This document shows, one piece after another, positions 18,314-27,837 of a DNA stretch of 64,000 nucleotides; within the stretch, counting starts at the first letter, position 1, and every line of letters begins with the position of its first letter. The notes below the pieces were generated by a model, which saw nothing but the letters and a program-made list of their open reading frames with translations, made no database searches and was not told the origin of the DNA. The translations under genes and the position numbers were made by a program. Source of the DNA: Alphaproteobacteria bacterium MedPE-SWcel (GTDB taxonomy: Bacteria > Pseudomonadota > Alphaproteobacteria > Rhodobacterales > Rhodobacteraceae). Location of the stretch: contig MPDC01000006.1 in the NCBI GenBank assembly GCA_001874255.1, forward strand, positions 62,001 to 126,000, written 5' to 3'.

Positions 18314-20788
18314 TCACTCCTCTCGTGGCAGAATGCGTGTGATGCCGACAGCCGCCGCGCGCGCCAGTTCTTCATCCAGTGACATCGGAATGTATTCGCC
18401 GCGGCGCCAGAGTTGAGCCATATCGTCGTAGTAGCGCGACAGAAAATGGCCGGATTGGCCGGTTGCAATGATAAATACAGAGCTGTCGGGATCCGCAAAA
18501 TCGTAGACACCGCGATAGCTTGCGGCATGGACGTTATTGAATGGGCTTGCCCCTTCAGCCGCGGTGCGGCCGCGTTGCAGCGTATTGTCGCCACCGCTGG
18601 TGGACTGGCGAATATTGACGAAGTAACGCAGCAACGGCACCTCCCCCAGCACCTCATGGTCGTGGGTCGCCTGATGTGCATCCCCCCAGCGCAAGGCCTC
18701 TAGCGCGTTGCCGTATTTCTCCTGAATTTCGATCAGAGCGTCGTCCAGGGCAAGGCGCGCCATGTCGGTGCAGGTCTCTGTCGGAGCGCTGCGCCGTATA
18801 TCGCACCAGGCAGCTGCTCCGTCGACATTGCGGAACACCCGTTCCAGAAACAGCGGGTTTACCCGGGAAAATGCAGTGGCAACCGGGCCAAGATCATCCT
18901 CAATAAGGCGCTTTTGCAAAGCTCTGACCCAACTCGCATAGATCAGTGGCTCGGGCAGATGCTCGTTCATTTCGCCATTCCATTCGGCCAGAAGGGACAA
19001 GGCGATCTGGCGCTGGCGCGCCGGGGTGCCATCCGGTGCGGCTTCGCCGGTGAACCAGAGATCCGCCCCGATCAAGGGCAACAGGGTTCGTGCGCTGTAG
19101 GACACCGTGTCGAGCTGTGCTTCGATGAAACTGTCACGGGTGTGCACCTCGCGCGATTGCATCAGACGCCGCCAGCGATTGATCCGTTGGGTATCGCCCC
19201 ATTCAAAGGACACGTGGTTCGGGAACGGACGGTCCAGGAGCTTGTTGTTGGTATTTCCCACAATCCCGCCACGCGGGTTCAGAAACTCCGGGTTTGCGGC
19301 ATATGGCAGGCGGCCCTGCCATTTGTTTTCTCGTCGCCACCCTTGGTTGGGAAAACGCCCCTTGCTTTGATTGCGCAGGTCACGGTCAGGCATCGCGCCC
19401 ATCGTCTTGAGGGCAATCATCGTTGTGTCAGCCAGCGTAAGGTTCTGTGACGGGGCGATGAATTTCTCCCCTGCGGCAATGGCTTGCTGCACGTCTTCAG
19501 CGCGCATCAGATCCAGGGCGGCTGTCATTGAGGTGTCGTTTGGCGACAGCGCGGTCCAGCCGAGCGAGACCACATGGCCGGGCGGTGTGATGGAGGTGAG
19601 ATTGAACAGAGAACCCGGCAAGACGGGACCGTTTTCCGTCCATCGCAGGGTCAAGGTCAGCGGTTCATTTCCCTTGATCTGTACGATCGAAGGGCGGGAG
19701 ATGAAGCTCTTGTAGCCGGTCGGGCTCAGGTATTCCTGCGGGTTGTCCGGATTTATTTTCTCGATAAAGAGGTCTTGGTCATCGAGATAGGACGACGTCA
19801 GCCCCCAGCCCATCTGTTGCGATCGTCCGGTCAGAATGGCTGGGATTCCCGGGATTGTGCCACCGATCACTCCGCCGGTTCCCAGCTCCAATCGCGCCAG
19901 ATACCACGCCCCCGGAGCGGTCAGTTTCAGATGTGGATCATTGGCAAGCAACGTGCCCCCTGCGGCAGAACGGTTGGGGGCGGCGGCCCATGCATTCGAC
20001 GCCCCGGCCAAATCGCGCGGTGCAACCGGCATCAGTGCGGCCGTTTCCGATCGCCTTTGCGCCCCGTTGCGTAGGCTCGGGAACAGGCTGGTGTATTCGG
20101 GAAGCGTCGCGGTCCCCGCACCGGGCGCATCAGGGAGGATGTCTTTCAGGCGGTCGGCGTCATCAAGCGCGATGGAGGTCTGCGCGCGGAGAATTTCCTC
20201 CTGCATATGCGAGGACAGCTGCAAGGCCATCAATTTCATCAACGCAATGCTGTCGGCGGGCTGCCATGGGGCGAGCGGCATGTTGAAGAGAAACATTTCG
20301 GGAGCGCCGCGTCCCAGAGCGCGTTCATTGATCTCCTGAATGCGGGCATTGACCCCGGCGGAATAGGATTCGAGGGATCGCAGGGTTTCGGGGCTTTGCG
20401 CGGCAACAGAGCTCCGCGCCAGGCGATAGATGTCCAGACGGCGCAGGAAGCTGTCCGTTTTCACCGTGCGCGGGCCAAACACTTCTGACAGGCGCCCCTG
20501 AGCGGTGCGGCGCATCACTGCCATTTGCCACAATCGGTCCTGCGCATGCGCATAGCCAAGGCCAAAGAAAACATCTTCGTCCGAGGCGCCGAAACTGCCA
20601 AAAATATGCGGCACATTGGCATGATCCCGCACAATTTCGACCGGGGCAGTGGGCCCCGGCAAGGCAATCTCCTTTTCATACTCCGGCAAGGATTGGGAGG
20701 CGAGGAAATAGGCCAGAAATGCGCCTGTCAGGCCCAGCAGAATCGAACCGGCGGTCAGCCACAGGAGCCATTGAAAAAGGCGTGCCAT
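18314..20788 (-). CDS. Penicillin acylase (penicillin amidase) family hydrolase
   Basis: 824-aa N-terminal nucleophile hydrolase. Family members mature by self-cleavage before a serine and hydrolyse amide bonds of beta-lactams or of acyl-homoserine lactones. The predicted nucleophile is S264 in AGASNAWAAAP. The alpha-chain start has GYAHAQDRLWQMAVMRRTAQGRLSEVFG, and the beta chain shows NDPHL and GNTNNKLLDRPFP. An N-terminal hydrophobic segment (WLLWLTAGSILLGLTGAFLAYF) would export or anchor it at the periplasmic face. The natural substrate cannot be read from the sequence; quorum-signal or amide-nutrient hydrolysis are both possible. Single gene, convergent with hflX. Confidence 0.9.
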   Translation of the reverse strand: MARLFQWLLWLTAGSILLGLTGAFLAYFLASQSLPEYEKEIALPGPTAPVEIVRDHANVPHIFGSFGASDEDVFFGLGYAHAQDRLWQMAVMRRTAQGRLSEVFGPRTVKTDSFLRRLDIYRLARSSVAAQSPETLRSLESYSAGVNARIQEINERALGRGAPEMFLFNMPLAPWQPADSIALMKLMALQLSSHMQEEILRAQTSIALDDADRLKDILPDAPGAGTATLPEYTSLFPSLRNGAQRRSETAALMPVAPRDLAGASNAWAAAPNRSAAGGTLLANDPHLKLTAPGAWYLARLELGTGGVIGGTIPGIPAILTGRSQQMGWGLTSSYLDDQDLFIEKINPDNPQEYLSPTGYKSFISRPSIVQIKGNEPLTLTLRWTENGPVLPGSLFNLTSITPPGHVVSLGWTALSPNDTSMTAALDLMRAEDVQQAIAAGEKFIAPSQNLTLADTTMIALKTMGAMPDRDLRNQSKGRFPNQGWRRENKWQGRLPYAANPEFLNPRGGIVGNTNNKLLDRPFPNHVSFEWGDTQRINRWRRLMQSREVHTRDSFIEAQLDTVSYSARTLLPLIGADLWFTGEAAPDGTPARQRQIALSLLAEWNGEMNEHLPEPLIYASWVRALQKRLIEDDLGPVATAFSRVNPLFLERVFRNVDGAAAWCDIRRSAPTETCTDMARLALDDALIEIQEKYGNALEALRWGDAHQATHDHEVLGEVPLLRYFVNIRQSTSGGDNTLQRGRTAAEGASPFNNVHAASYRGVYDFADPDSSVFIIATGQSGHFLSRYYDDMAQLWRRGEYIPMSLDEELARAAAVGITRILPREE

Positions 20789-20902
20789 TCTTTGTCTATT
20801 CCCTTGGAATTTCGTTATTTGTCGCCGAGTCGCATTGCGCTTCGGCGCGCGGCTGGTAGGGTTGGCGTCAACATATGCGAAGACAGAAGAGGGGGAAAGG
20901 AC

Positions 20903-21775
20903 ATGACAAACGTTGCGTTCCTTGGGCTAGGTGTCATGGGCTATCCGATGGCAGCACATCTGCAAAAGGCCGGTCACAGTGTCACGGTTTACAACCGCAC
21001 CAAGGCAAAGGCCGAGGCCTGGGTCGCCGAGCATGGCGGATCCTTGGCGAGTACACCGAAAGAGGCAGCGAGTGGTGCTGATTTTGTGATGTCCTGTGTC
21101 GGCAATGATGACGATCTCAGGTCTGTATGCCTCGGATCCGACGGGGCCTTTGACGGCATGTCCGCAGGGGCCACATTTGTGGATCATACGACGGTTTCCG
21201 CAAAGGTTACGAAAGAGCTCTATGCTGCTGCGAAGGAACGAAATATCGGCTTTGTCGATGCGCCAATTTCGGGTGGTCAGGCGGGGGCCGAGAATGGCGT
21301 CCTGTCCATCATGTGTGGCGGCGATGGCGAAGTTTTCGATGCTGCTGCCCCCATCATGGACGCCTACTCACGGATTTGTCGGCGAATTGGCGAAAGCGGT
21401 GCCGGGCAGATGACAAAGATGTGCAATCAGATCGCCATCGCAGGCGTTGTTCAAGGGCTCAGCGAAGCGCTGCATTTCGCGGAGAAAGCCGGATTGGACG
21501 GGCGCTCTGTCGTCGAGGTGATCAGCCAGGGCGCCGCAGGGAGCTGGCAGATGTCCAATCGCTACGAGACCATGTTGGATGATCACTTCGAACATGGGTT
21601 TGCCGTGGATTGGATGCGCAAGGATCTGGGCATTTGCCTGGATACCGCAGATGACATCGAAGCAAGCCTGCCGATCACCGCACTCGTCGATCAATTCTAC
21701 AAGGACGTGCAAAAACTGGGTGGCGGCCGCTGGGATACATCCGCGCTGATCAAACGATTGCGCGCGATGGGGTGA
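20903..21775 (+). CDS. 3-hydroxyisobutyrate dehydrogenase-like oxidoreductase
   Basis: 290-aa NAD(P)-dependent beta-hydroxyacid dehydrogenase. The Rossmann motif FLGLGVMGYPMAAHL opens the protein, the substrate-binding motif APISGGQAGAENGVLSIMCGG follows, and the catalytic-lysine region is GAGQMTKMCNQI. The family includes 3-hydroxyisobutyrate, tartronate semialdehyde and succinic semialdehyde/glyoxylate reductases; the substrate here is not certain. ATG 20903 is preceded by GGGGGAAAGG. It is a single gene ending in a strong terminator. Confidence 0.9.
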   Translation: MTNVAFLGLGVMGYPMAAHLQKAGHSVTVYNRTKAKAEAWVAEHGGSLASTPKEAASGADFVMSCVGNDDDLRSVCLGSDGAFDGMSAGATFVDHTTVSAKVTKELYAAAKERNIGFVDAPISGGQAGAENGVLSIMCGGDGEVFDAAAPIMDAYSRICRRIGESGAGQMTKMCNQIAIAGVVQGLSEALHFAEKAGLDGRSVVEVISQGAAGSWQMSNRYETMLDDHFEHGFAVDWMRKDLGICLDTADDIEASLPITALVDQFYKDVQKLGGGRWDTSALIKRLRAMG

Positions 21776-21797
21776 TGTCTCAAAGCGACAAGACAGC

Positions 21798-21824
21798 AAA
21801 GCCTCCCACTTGAGGGGAGGCTTT
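21798..21824 (+). terminator. Factor-independent terminator after the dehydrogenase gene
   Basis: Stem AAAGCCTCCC / GGGAGGCTTT with a 7-nt loop, followed by further T residues (TTTTATC). It begins 23 bp after the stop at 21775 and lies between convergent genes, so it may work in both directions. Confidence 0.85.
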
Positions 21825-21855
21825 TATCAGGCTGATATAAAATAAATAAATTGCA

Positions 21856-22428
21856 TCAGGGGATGATGCGGGTGTATTTCGCCCCTTCGAGTGTCGCCCC
21901 GACCCGCAGTCCGGCCTGACCAAAGACGGCTGCGATCACCGGTGCGGTCAGCGTGTTTGTGTCGGCCGTGAGCGCGTTGCCTTCGTCGCGAACCACATAT
22001 TCCAAGTCCGCACCGGCGGTCCAGCCTGACGATCTGCGGAAACGGGCCATGGCTTCGTCGGTCATGAAGAACAGAACATGGGCGTATTGCTGAGCACCGA
22101 TTTGCAGCCCGGCGTTGCCCTTGACGGACGAGTAATAATCGACGGTCGCGCCATTGATCCGAAGTGCGCCTCGACCGTAAGCTCCGCCGAGAATAAACCC
22201 GGCTTCCGTCACCAGCGGGATAACCAGCATCCCCGAGGATTTCGCGGCCAAATCCCGTGTTCCGGGATAGGTATTGTACATCTGGGTCAAAGTGGCATCG
22301 ACGCGCGCATCTATCTTGACGTCGTTGCTATTGCCAATACCATTGCCACAGGCGGCTGTGAGCGCCAGCGTGGCGAGGCCCGTTGCGGCAAAGGCGCGGC
22401 GCGTGATCTTTGAGTTGTCTCTGCTCAT
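21856..22428 (-). CDS. YSC84-like lipid-binding protein, probable lipoprotein
   Basis: 190-aa exported protein of the YSC84/SYLF-like family; bacterial members are mostly uncharacterised, while eukaryotic ones bind phosphoinositides. The N-terminus MSRDNSKITRRAFAATGLAT has twin arginines and a hydrophobic run ending at C27 (LTAAC), suggesting Tat-type export with a lipoprotein-like cleavage site. The SYLF core includes SSGMLVIPLVTEAGFILGGAYGRGAL, YYSSVKGNAGLQIGAQQYAHVLFFMTDEAMARF and a C-terminal GLRVGATLEGAKYTRI. ATG 22428 is chosen because it begins the signal peptide; the upstream extension is not signal-like. Confidence 0.85.
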   Translation of the reverse strand: MSRDNSKITRRAFAATGLATLALTAACGNGIGNSNDVKIDARVDATLTQMYNTYPGTRDLAAKSSGMLVIPLVTEAGFILGGAYGRGALRINGATVDYYSSVKGNAGLQIGAQQYAHVLFFMTDEAMARFRRSSGWTAGADLEYVVRDEGNALTADTNTLTAPVIAAVFGQAGLRVGATLEGAKYTRIIP

Positions 22429-22566
22429 TTTGTGAGAACCTGCAATTTGTTGCGGCGCTTCATGCACCTTGTTATGCGCAACTATAGGCGTAAATGAGCA
22501 GGCTGTCATCTCGATCTGTAGCGATTTGGGCGGCATCTCGCCGCTCTGGCAGGCGGCCTCTTGCAG

Positions 22567-23565
22567 TTACCCGTTCAGAAGGCGCGCGACCTGCGGCGCA
22601 AAATACGTCAGGACACCATCACAGCCGGCGCGGCGAAACGCCATGAGGCTTTCCAGCATGACCTGCTCGCCATCAATCCAACCGTTTTGAGCTGCGGCCT
22701 GGATCATCGCGTATTCGCCAGAGACCTGGTAGGCAAACGTCGGAACGCGGTAGGCGCGTTTGACCTGATGGCAGATATCCAAGTAGGCCAGCCCGGGTTT
22801 GATCATCACCATATCCGCGCCTTCCCTCAGGTCGCGCGCGATCATCCGCAACGCTTCATCTGAGTTGCCTGCGTCCATCTGATAGGTCTTCTTGTCCCCC
22901 TTCAAAGCTCCTGACGCGCCAACCGCATCGCGAAACGGACCGTAGAAACCCGACGCGTATTTGGCAGAGTAGGACAGGATCTTTACGTTGTGAAAGCCCC
23001 GAGCCTCCAGCGCGCTGCGCATGGCGCCGACACGCCCGTCCATCATGTCCGACGGGCCGATGATATCCGCCCCGGCCTCGGCTTGGGCAAGGGTCATCTT
23101 CACCAAGGCCTCGACGGTTTCGTCATTCCTGATTTCGCCATCAATAACAAAACCATCGTGGCCGTTTATATTGTAGGGATCCAGCGCCACGTCGGTCATG
23201 ATCGCAAGCTCTGGCACCGCTGCCTTGATCGCGCGGATGGCCCGGTTGCACAGGTTGTCGGAATTCCACGCCTCGGCACAGTCTTCGGTCTTCAAGGACG
23301 GGTCCGTGTAGGGAAACAGGCAGAGCGCGGGTATGCCGAGGGCATGTGCCTCGATTGCGGCTTCGACCACCTTGTCGACAGAGCGACGCAGGACGCCGGG
23401 CATGGACTGCACCGGTTCTTCCATACCCTTTCCGTCGCGCACAAAGACCGGCCAGATCAGATCGTTGACGGACAGTTCGTTCTCGCGCGTCAGATTGCGA
23501 ATGGCCGCTGAAGTGCGCAGCCGACGGGGGCGTGCGGCTGGAAAAGGGGCGAGTGTGGAGGTCAT
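22567..23565 (-). CDS. hemB: Porphobilinogen synthase (5-aminolevulinate dehydratase)
   Basis: 332-aa cytosolic enzyme that condenses two 5-aminolevulinates to porphobilinogen in heme, bacteriochlorophyll and cobalamin synthesis. The Schiff-base lysines fit K202 (SYSAKYASGFYGPF) and K256 (VMIKPGLAYLDI). At the position of the catalytic zinc cysteines of E. coli HemB this protein has A127, D129 and D137 (TDVALDPYNINGHDG), so it belongs to the type without catalytic zinc, as reported for Rhodobacter capsulatus. ATG 23565 starts MTSTLAPFPAARPRRLR with a GAGAT ribosome site. Confidence 0.96.
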   Translation of the reverse strand: MTSTLAPFPAARPRRLRTSAAIRNLTRENELSVNDLIWPVFVRDGKGMEEPVQSMPGVLRRSVDKVVEAAIEAHALGIPALCLFPYTDPSLKTEDCAEAWNSDNLCNRAIRAIKAAVPELAIMTDVALDPYNINGHDGFVIDGEIRNDETVEALVKMTLAQAEAGADIIGPSDMMDGRVGAMRSALEARGFHNVKILSYSAKYASGFYGPFRDAVGASGALKGDKKTYQMDAGNSDEALRMIARDLREGADMVMIKPGLAYLDICHQVKRAYRVPTFAYQVSGEYAMIQAAAQNGWIDGEQVMLESLMAFRRAGCDGVLTYFAPQVARLLNG

Positions 23566-23747
23566 CGTGATCTCTGCATTGTTCCGATGACTATGGGTGG
23601 CATGGAACCGCGGTGTTTCACAAGTGCCCCGACAGAGCATTTCTGACGCAGGGGGCCTTGTGTCGCGCCGCGTGGCGATGGATACAGGGCTCTAAATCCC
23701 GCAAAGGCGGTGTATCGAGATCACTTGTCGAGGAATGGGCCGACCTT

Positions 23748-24272
23748 TTGGATCTGTTTAGTATAATCGTTGAATTGATCGATCTTCGGTCCTTTTCCAA
23801 TTTGTGGTACTGGATTGCTTTGGCCGTTCTGTGGTCCTCCGCCAGCCACTGGGTGCTTGGCGTGCCATTCGATATGGTGGGGCGGGCCGCTCGGGTTGGT
23901 GGTCAGGCGGCTCAGGACCTACAGGATGCGGTGCGAATACAGATCAATCGGCTTCTGTATATATCTGATGTCGCGGGTTTTTTCCTAGTCGCTCTGATGT
24001 TTTTTCTGCTCACGACGCTGATCCTGCTGGGCTTTGTCTATGGGGTGGAGTTTGCCCAGGCTGTGGTTTTGATGGTGTTGCCGATGAATGTTGTGGGATT
24101 GATCAATCTGGCCGCCGCAAGAGCTGTGCAGGCAAGTCCGCATGACCACGACGAGTTGCGCCGCCGCCTGACGCGCACGAGGTTCTATATCCAACTGGTT
24201 GGAATCCTGTCTATATTTGTAACCGCCATATGGGGCATGTACCAAAATCTTTCGATCGGCATTCTGGGCTGA
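23748..24272 (+). CDS. Rhodobacteraceae membrane protein, often named component of SufBCD complex
   Basis: Small integral membrane protein (about 174 aa) of unknown function, conserved in Rhodobacteraceae. The core VELIDLRSFSNLWYWIALAVLWSSASHWVLGVPFDMV is the family signature I recognise, followed by two hydrophobic hairpins and a final segment (YIQLVGILSIFVTAIWGM). The common product name mentions the SufBCD complex, but nothing in the sequence shows an iron-sulfur role. I chose the TTG at 23748, with GAGGAA 12 nt upstream, because it gives the expected start before the signature. The frame is open back to 23613 with other weak starts, so the 5' end is uncertain. Confidence 0.75.
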   Translation: MDLFSIIVELIDLRSFSNLWYWIALAVLWSSASHWVLGVPFDMVGRAARVGGQAAQDLQDAVRIQINRLLYISDVAGFFLVALMFFLLTTLILLGFVYGVEFAQAVVLMVLPMNVVGLINLAAARAVQASPHDHDELRRRLTRTRFYIQLVGILSIFVTAIWGMYQNLSIGILG

Positions 24273-24306
24273 GACGAAGGGCGAAATCGAACGAGGGGAA
24301 CGCCAG

Positions 24307-27300
24307 ATGGCTCAGCAGTCCATTGTCATGGGGGGCGCACCAGAAGGATTTGACGCACGCCTGATTTTGCGCGAACTGGACCGGAGCGATGCTCCTGTCC
24401 TGCATATTGCGCGGGATGACAAACGTATGGAAGCCATGCGTGCAGCGCTGCGGTTCTTTGCGCCATCGGTACCGGTTGTTGTATTCCCGGGATGGGATTG
24501 TCTGCCCTATGATCGGGTCTCGCCAAATGCAGATATTTCTGCGGCTCGAATGGCGACGCTTGCGGGGCTGGTACATGGGATGCCGCAGCAATTCATCGTC
24601 TTGACGACGCTGAATGCCGCTATGCAGCGTATCCCGGCACGTGACGTTCTGAAAGAGGCCGCTTTCACAGCGCGGGTGAATTCCAGGATCAATGAAGAAG
24701 CTCTTCGTAAGTTCTTGGTTCGAATGGGGTTCACCCAAAGTCCGACAGTGATGGAGCCCGGTGATTATGCCGTGCGCGGCGGCATCATAGACATCTTTCC
24801 ACCCGGCGAGAGCGGCCCCGTCCGCTTGGATCTGTTCGGAGATGTTCTGGACGGTGCGCGCCGGTTTGATCCCTCGTCCCAGCGCACGACCGAGAAGCTG
24901 GATATGATTGAACTGGCGCCCGTGTCCGAGGTCATTCTGGACGAGGCCGCAATTACCCGGTTCCGGCAGAACTACCGGATCGAATTTGGCGCGGCTGGAA
25001 ATGATGACCCGCTATACGAGGCAGTGAGTGCCGGGCGCAAGCATCAGGGGATGGAGCATTGGTTGCCGTTCTTCCACGAAGAACTGGAGACTTTGTTTGA
25101 CTATATGCCCAATGCTTCGGTGACCCTGGACGATCAGCTGACCCCGGCCCGGATCGCACGCTGGGACAGTATCGCCGACCAGTATGAAACCCGCAAGATC
25201 GCCATGAGTGCCAAGGGGCGCATGGATACGGTCTACAAGCCGACACCGCCACAGCGTTTGTACCTCGACGATGCGGCATGGACGGACCGGATCAAGACGC
25301 ACCGTACACTTCAGTTTCACCCGCTGCCCCAAGCCTCCGGGCCGGGTGTCGTCGATGCGGGGGGGCGGATCGGGCGCAATTTCTCACCTGAGCGGCAACA
25401 GGAAAATATCAGCCTTTTCGGGGCCCTGGTGGGCCATATTAAATCACGCATGGCGGAAGGTCCGGTCCTGGTCGCCTCCTATTCAGAGGGCGCAAGAGAG
25501 CGGCTGACCGGGTTGATCGAAGACGAGGGATTGGCGGAAGCGATCCCTGTTGCGGATGGCACGCGCGTCGGGCGGTCGGGCCTGCATCTGGCGGTCTGGG
25601 CATTGGAACATGGTTTCGAAGCCCCGGACATGACCGTGATCTCAGAGCAGGACGTCTTGGGCGATCGCCTGATACGTTCTCCCAAAAAACGGAGGAAAGC
25701 CGAGAACTTCCTCACCGAAGCTCAATCACTGAGCGCCGGAAATCTGGTGGTTCACGTGGATCATGGCATCGGTCGCTACATCGGGCTTGAGGTTGTCACG
25801 GCCGCAGGCGCGGCGCATGAATGCCTGTTGCTGGAGTATGCGGAGCAGGCGAAACTGTATTTGCCGGTCGAAAACATCGAACTGCTGTCCAAATACGGCC
25901 ATGATGAGGGGCTGCTGGATCGGCTGGGCGGTGGGGCCTGGCAGGCGAAGAAAGCGCGCTTGAAAGAGCGTATTCGCGAAATGGCGGACCGGCTGATCCG
26001 CATCGCCGCAGAGCGGGCGCTGCGCAAGGCACCGGCGATTGATCCACCTGCGCATGCCTGGGAGGAATTCTCCGCGCGTTTCCCCTATCAGGAGACCGAC
26101 GACCAGTTGCGCGCGATTGAAGACGTCATGGCTGATCTGAACTCGGGGCAGCCGATGGACCGGTTGATTTGTGGCGATGTGGGCTTTGGAAAAACCGAAG
26201 TTGCGATGCGCGCAGCCTTTGTGGCGGCGATGTCCGGTCTGCAGGTCGCTATTGTCGCGCCGACGACCTTGCTGGCGCGGCAGCACGCGGCCGGATTCAA
26301 AGACAGATTTCGAGGTTTTCCCCTGGAAGTCAGACAGTTGTCCAGGTTTGTTTCATCAAAAGAAGCCAGTAAAACACGCGAGGGGCTAGCCAAGGGAACG
26401 GTCGACATCGTCGTCGGGACGCACGCGCTTCTGGCAAAGAATATTCGTTTCAAATCTCTTGGCCTATTGATCATTGACGAGGAGCAGCATTTTGGCGTCT
26501 CCCATAAAGAACGTTTGAAACAGCTTCGGTCCGACATTCATGTTCTGACTCTGACTGCGACGCCGATCCCTCGGACACTTCAACTTAGTCTCACAGGGGT
26601 ACGGGATCTCTCGATTATTGGCACGCCACCGGTGGATCGACTGGCGATCCGGACCTATGTCACGGAATTCGACTCGGTCACCATCCGCGAGGCCTTGCTC
26701 CGGGAGCATTATCGGGGCGGACAGAGCTTTTACGTGGTGCCCCGGATATCTGATCTGCCCGAGATCGAGGAATTCCTCAAGGAGCAACTGCCGGAGCTGA
26801 CATATGTTATTGCCCATGGTCAAATGGCGGCGGGTGAGCTCGATGACCGAATGAATGCCTTTTATGATGGTAAATACGATATTCTGCTGGCGACCACGAT
26901 TGTTGAATCCGGGCTGGATATTCCGACCGCCAATACGATGGTTGTGCATCGCGCCGATATGTTCGGCCTGGCGCAGCTCTATCAAATCCGCGGTCGGGTG
27001 GGACGGTCAAAGACACGGGCCTATGCCTATTTGACCACCAAGCCGCGTCAGCGTTTGACCGACACTGCGGAAAAGAGATTGCGCGTGCTTGGCTCGCTCG
27101 ACACGCTTGGGGCCGGCTTTACCCTCGCCTCGCAAGACCTTGATATCAGGGGCGCAGGCAATCTTCTGGGCGAAGAGCAGTCCGGACAGATGCGCGATGT
27201 CGGCTACGAGCTTTATCAATCCATGCTGGAAGAGGCGATCGCGAAGATCAAATCGGGCGAGGTTGAGGGCTTGGTGGAAGATGACGACCAATGGGCGCCG

Positions 27301-27771
27301 CAAATCAACTTGGGCGTGCCGGTTCTTATCCCGGAGACCTATGTTCCGGATCTTGACGTTCGTTTGGGGCTTTATCGCCGCTTGTCCTCTCTCGCATCGA
27401 AGGTTGAGCTGGAGGGCTTTGCTGCCGAGTTGATTGATCGCTTCGGAACTTTGCCGAGGGAGGTCAATACGTTGATGCTCGTTGTTCGGATCAAGGCCAT
27501 GTGCAAGAAGGCCGGAATCGCCAAATTGGACGGTGGTCCCAAGGGCGCAACGATCCAGTTCCACAATGACAAATTTGCCTCGCCCCAGGGCCTTGTCGAG
27601 TTCATTCAGGCGCAGGACGGTCTGGCCAAAGTGAAAGACAACAAGATCGTCGTTCGCCGGGATTGGAAAAAGGACAGTGACAAGATCAAAGGTGCCTTCG
27701 CCATCGCACGGGATCTGGCCGAAAAAGTGGTTGCCGCCAAAAAGAAGAAGAAAGAAACGGGCAATCTTTGA
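24307..27771 (+). CDS. mfd: Transcription-repair coupling factor Mfd
   Basis: 1154-aa DNA translocase that removes RNA polymerase stalled at lesions and recruits UvrA. In order: a UvrB-like N-terminal module, the RNA-polymerase-interacting domain starting NLVVHVDHGIGRYIGLEVV, a RecG-like helicase core with Walker A GDVGFGKTE and the DEEQHF box, the TRG region, and a C-terminal autoinhibitory domain. The length is normal. AGGGGAA precedes the ATG. The lysine-rich tail KVVAAKKKKKETG is ordinary. Probably a single transcription unit. Confidence 0.97.
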   Translation: MAQQSIVMGGAPEGFDARLILRELDRSDAPVLHIARDDKRMEAMRAALRFFAPSVPVVVFPGWDCLPYDRVSPNADISAARMATLAGLVHGMPQQFIVLTTLNAAMQRIPARDVLKEAAFTARVNSRINEEALRKFLVRMGFTQSPTVMEPGDYAVRGGIIDIFPPGESGPVRLDLFGDVLDGARRFDPSSQRTTEKLDMIELAPVSEVILDEAAITRFRQNYRIEFGAAGNDDPLYEAVSAGRKHQGMEHWLPFFHEELETLFDYMPNASVTLDDQLTPARIARWDSIADQYETRKIAMSAKGRMDTVYKPTPPQRLYLDDAAWTDRIKTHRTLQFHPLPQASGPGVVDAGGRIGRNFSPERQQENISLFGALVGHIKSRMAEGPVLVASYSEGARERLTGLIEDEGLAEAIPVADGTRVGRSGLHLAVWALEHGFEAPDMTVISEQDVLGDRLIRSPKKRRKAENFLTEAQSLSAGNLVVHVDHGIGRYIGLEVVTAAGAAHECLLLEYAEQAKLYLPVENIELLSKYGHDEGLLDRLGGGAWQAKKARLKERIREMADRLIRIAAERALRKAPAIDPPAHAWEEFSARFPYQETDDQLRAIEDVMADLNSGQPMDRLICGDVGFGKTEVAMRAAFVAAMSGLQVAIVAPTTLLARQHAAGFKDRFRGFPLEVRQLSRFVSSKEASKTREGLAKGTVDIVVGTHALLAKNIRFKSLGLLIIDEEQHFGVSHKERLKQLRSDIHVLTLTATPIPRTLQLSLTGVRDLSIIGTPPVDRLAIRTYVTEFDSVTIREALLREHYRGGQSFYVVPRISDLPEIEEFLKEQLPELTYVIAHGQMAAGELDDRMNAFYDGKYDILLATTIVESGLDIPTANTMVVHRADMFGLAQLYQIRGRVGRSKTRAYAYLTTKPRQRLTDTAEKRLRVLGSLDTLGAGFTLASQDLDIRGAGNLLGEEQSGQMRDVGYELYQSMLEEAIAKIKSGEVEGLVEDDDQWAPQINLGVPVLIPETYVPDLDVRLGLYRRLSSLASKVELEGFAAELIDRFGTLPREVNTLMLVVRIKAMCKKAGIAKLDGGPKGATIQFHNDKFASPQGLVEFIQAQDGLAKVKDNKIVVRRDWKKDSDKIKGAFAIARDLAEKVVAAKKKKKETGNL

Positions 27772-27778
27772 AACACAA

Positions 27779-27812
27779 CATGCGCCCTCGAGAGTTTCCC
27801 GAGAGGCGCATG
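27779..27812. terminator. Hairpin between convergent mfd and MFS genes
   Basis: Outer arms CATGCGCC (27779-27786) and GGCGCATG (27805-27812), extended inside by CTCG/CGAG with a bulged A, then TTT. It starts 8 bp after the mfd stop. A bidirectional terminator is the simplest reading. Confidence 0.65.
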
Positions 27813-27837
27813 TTTCCAGAGTGTTATAATGTGTTTT

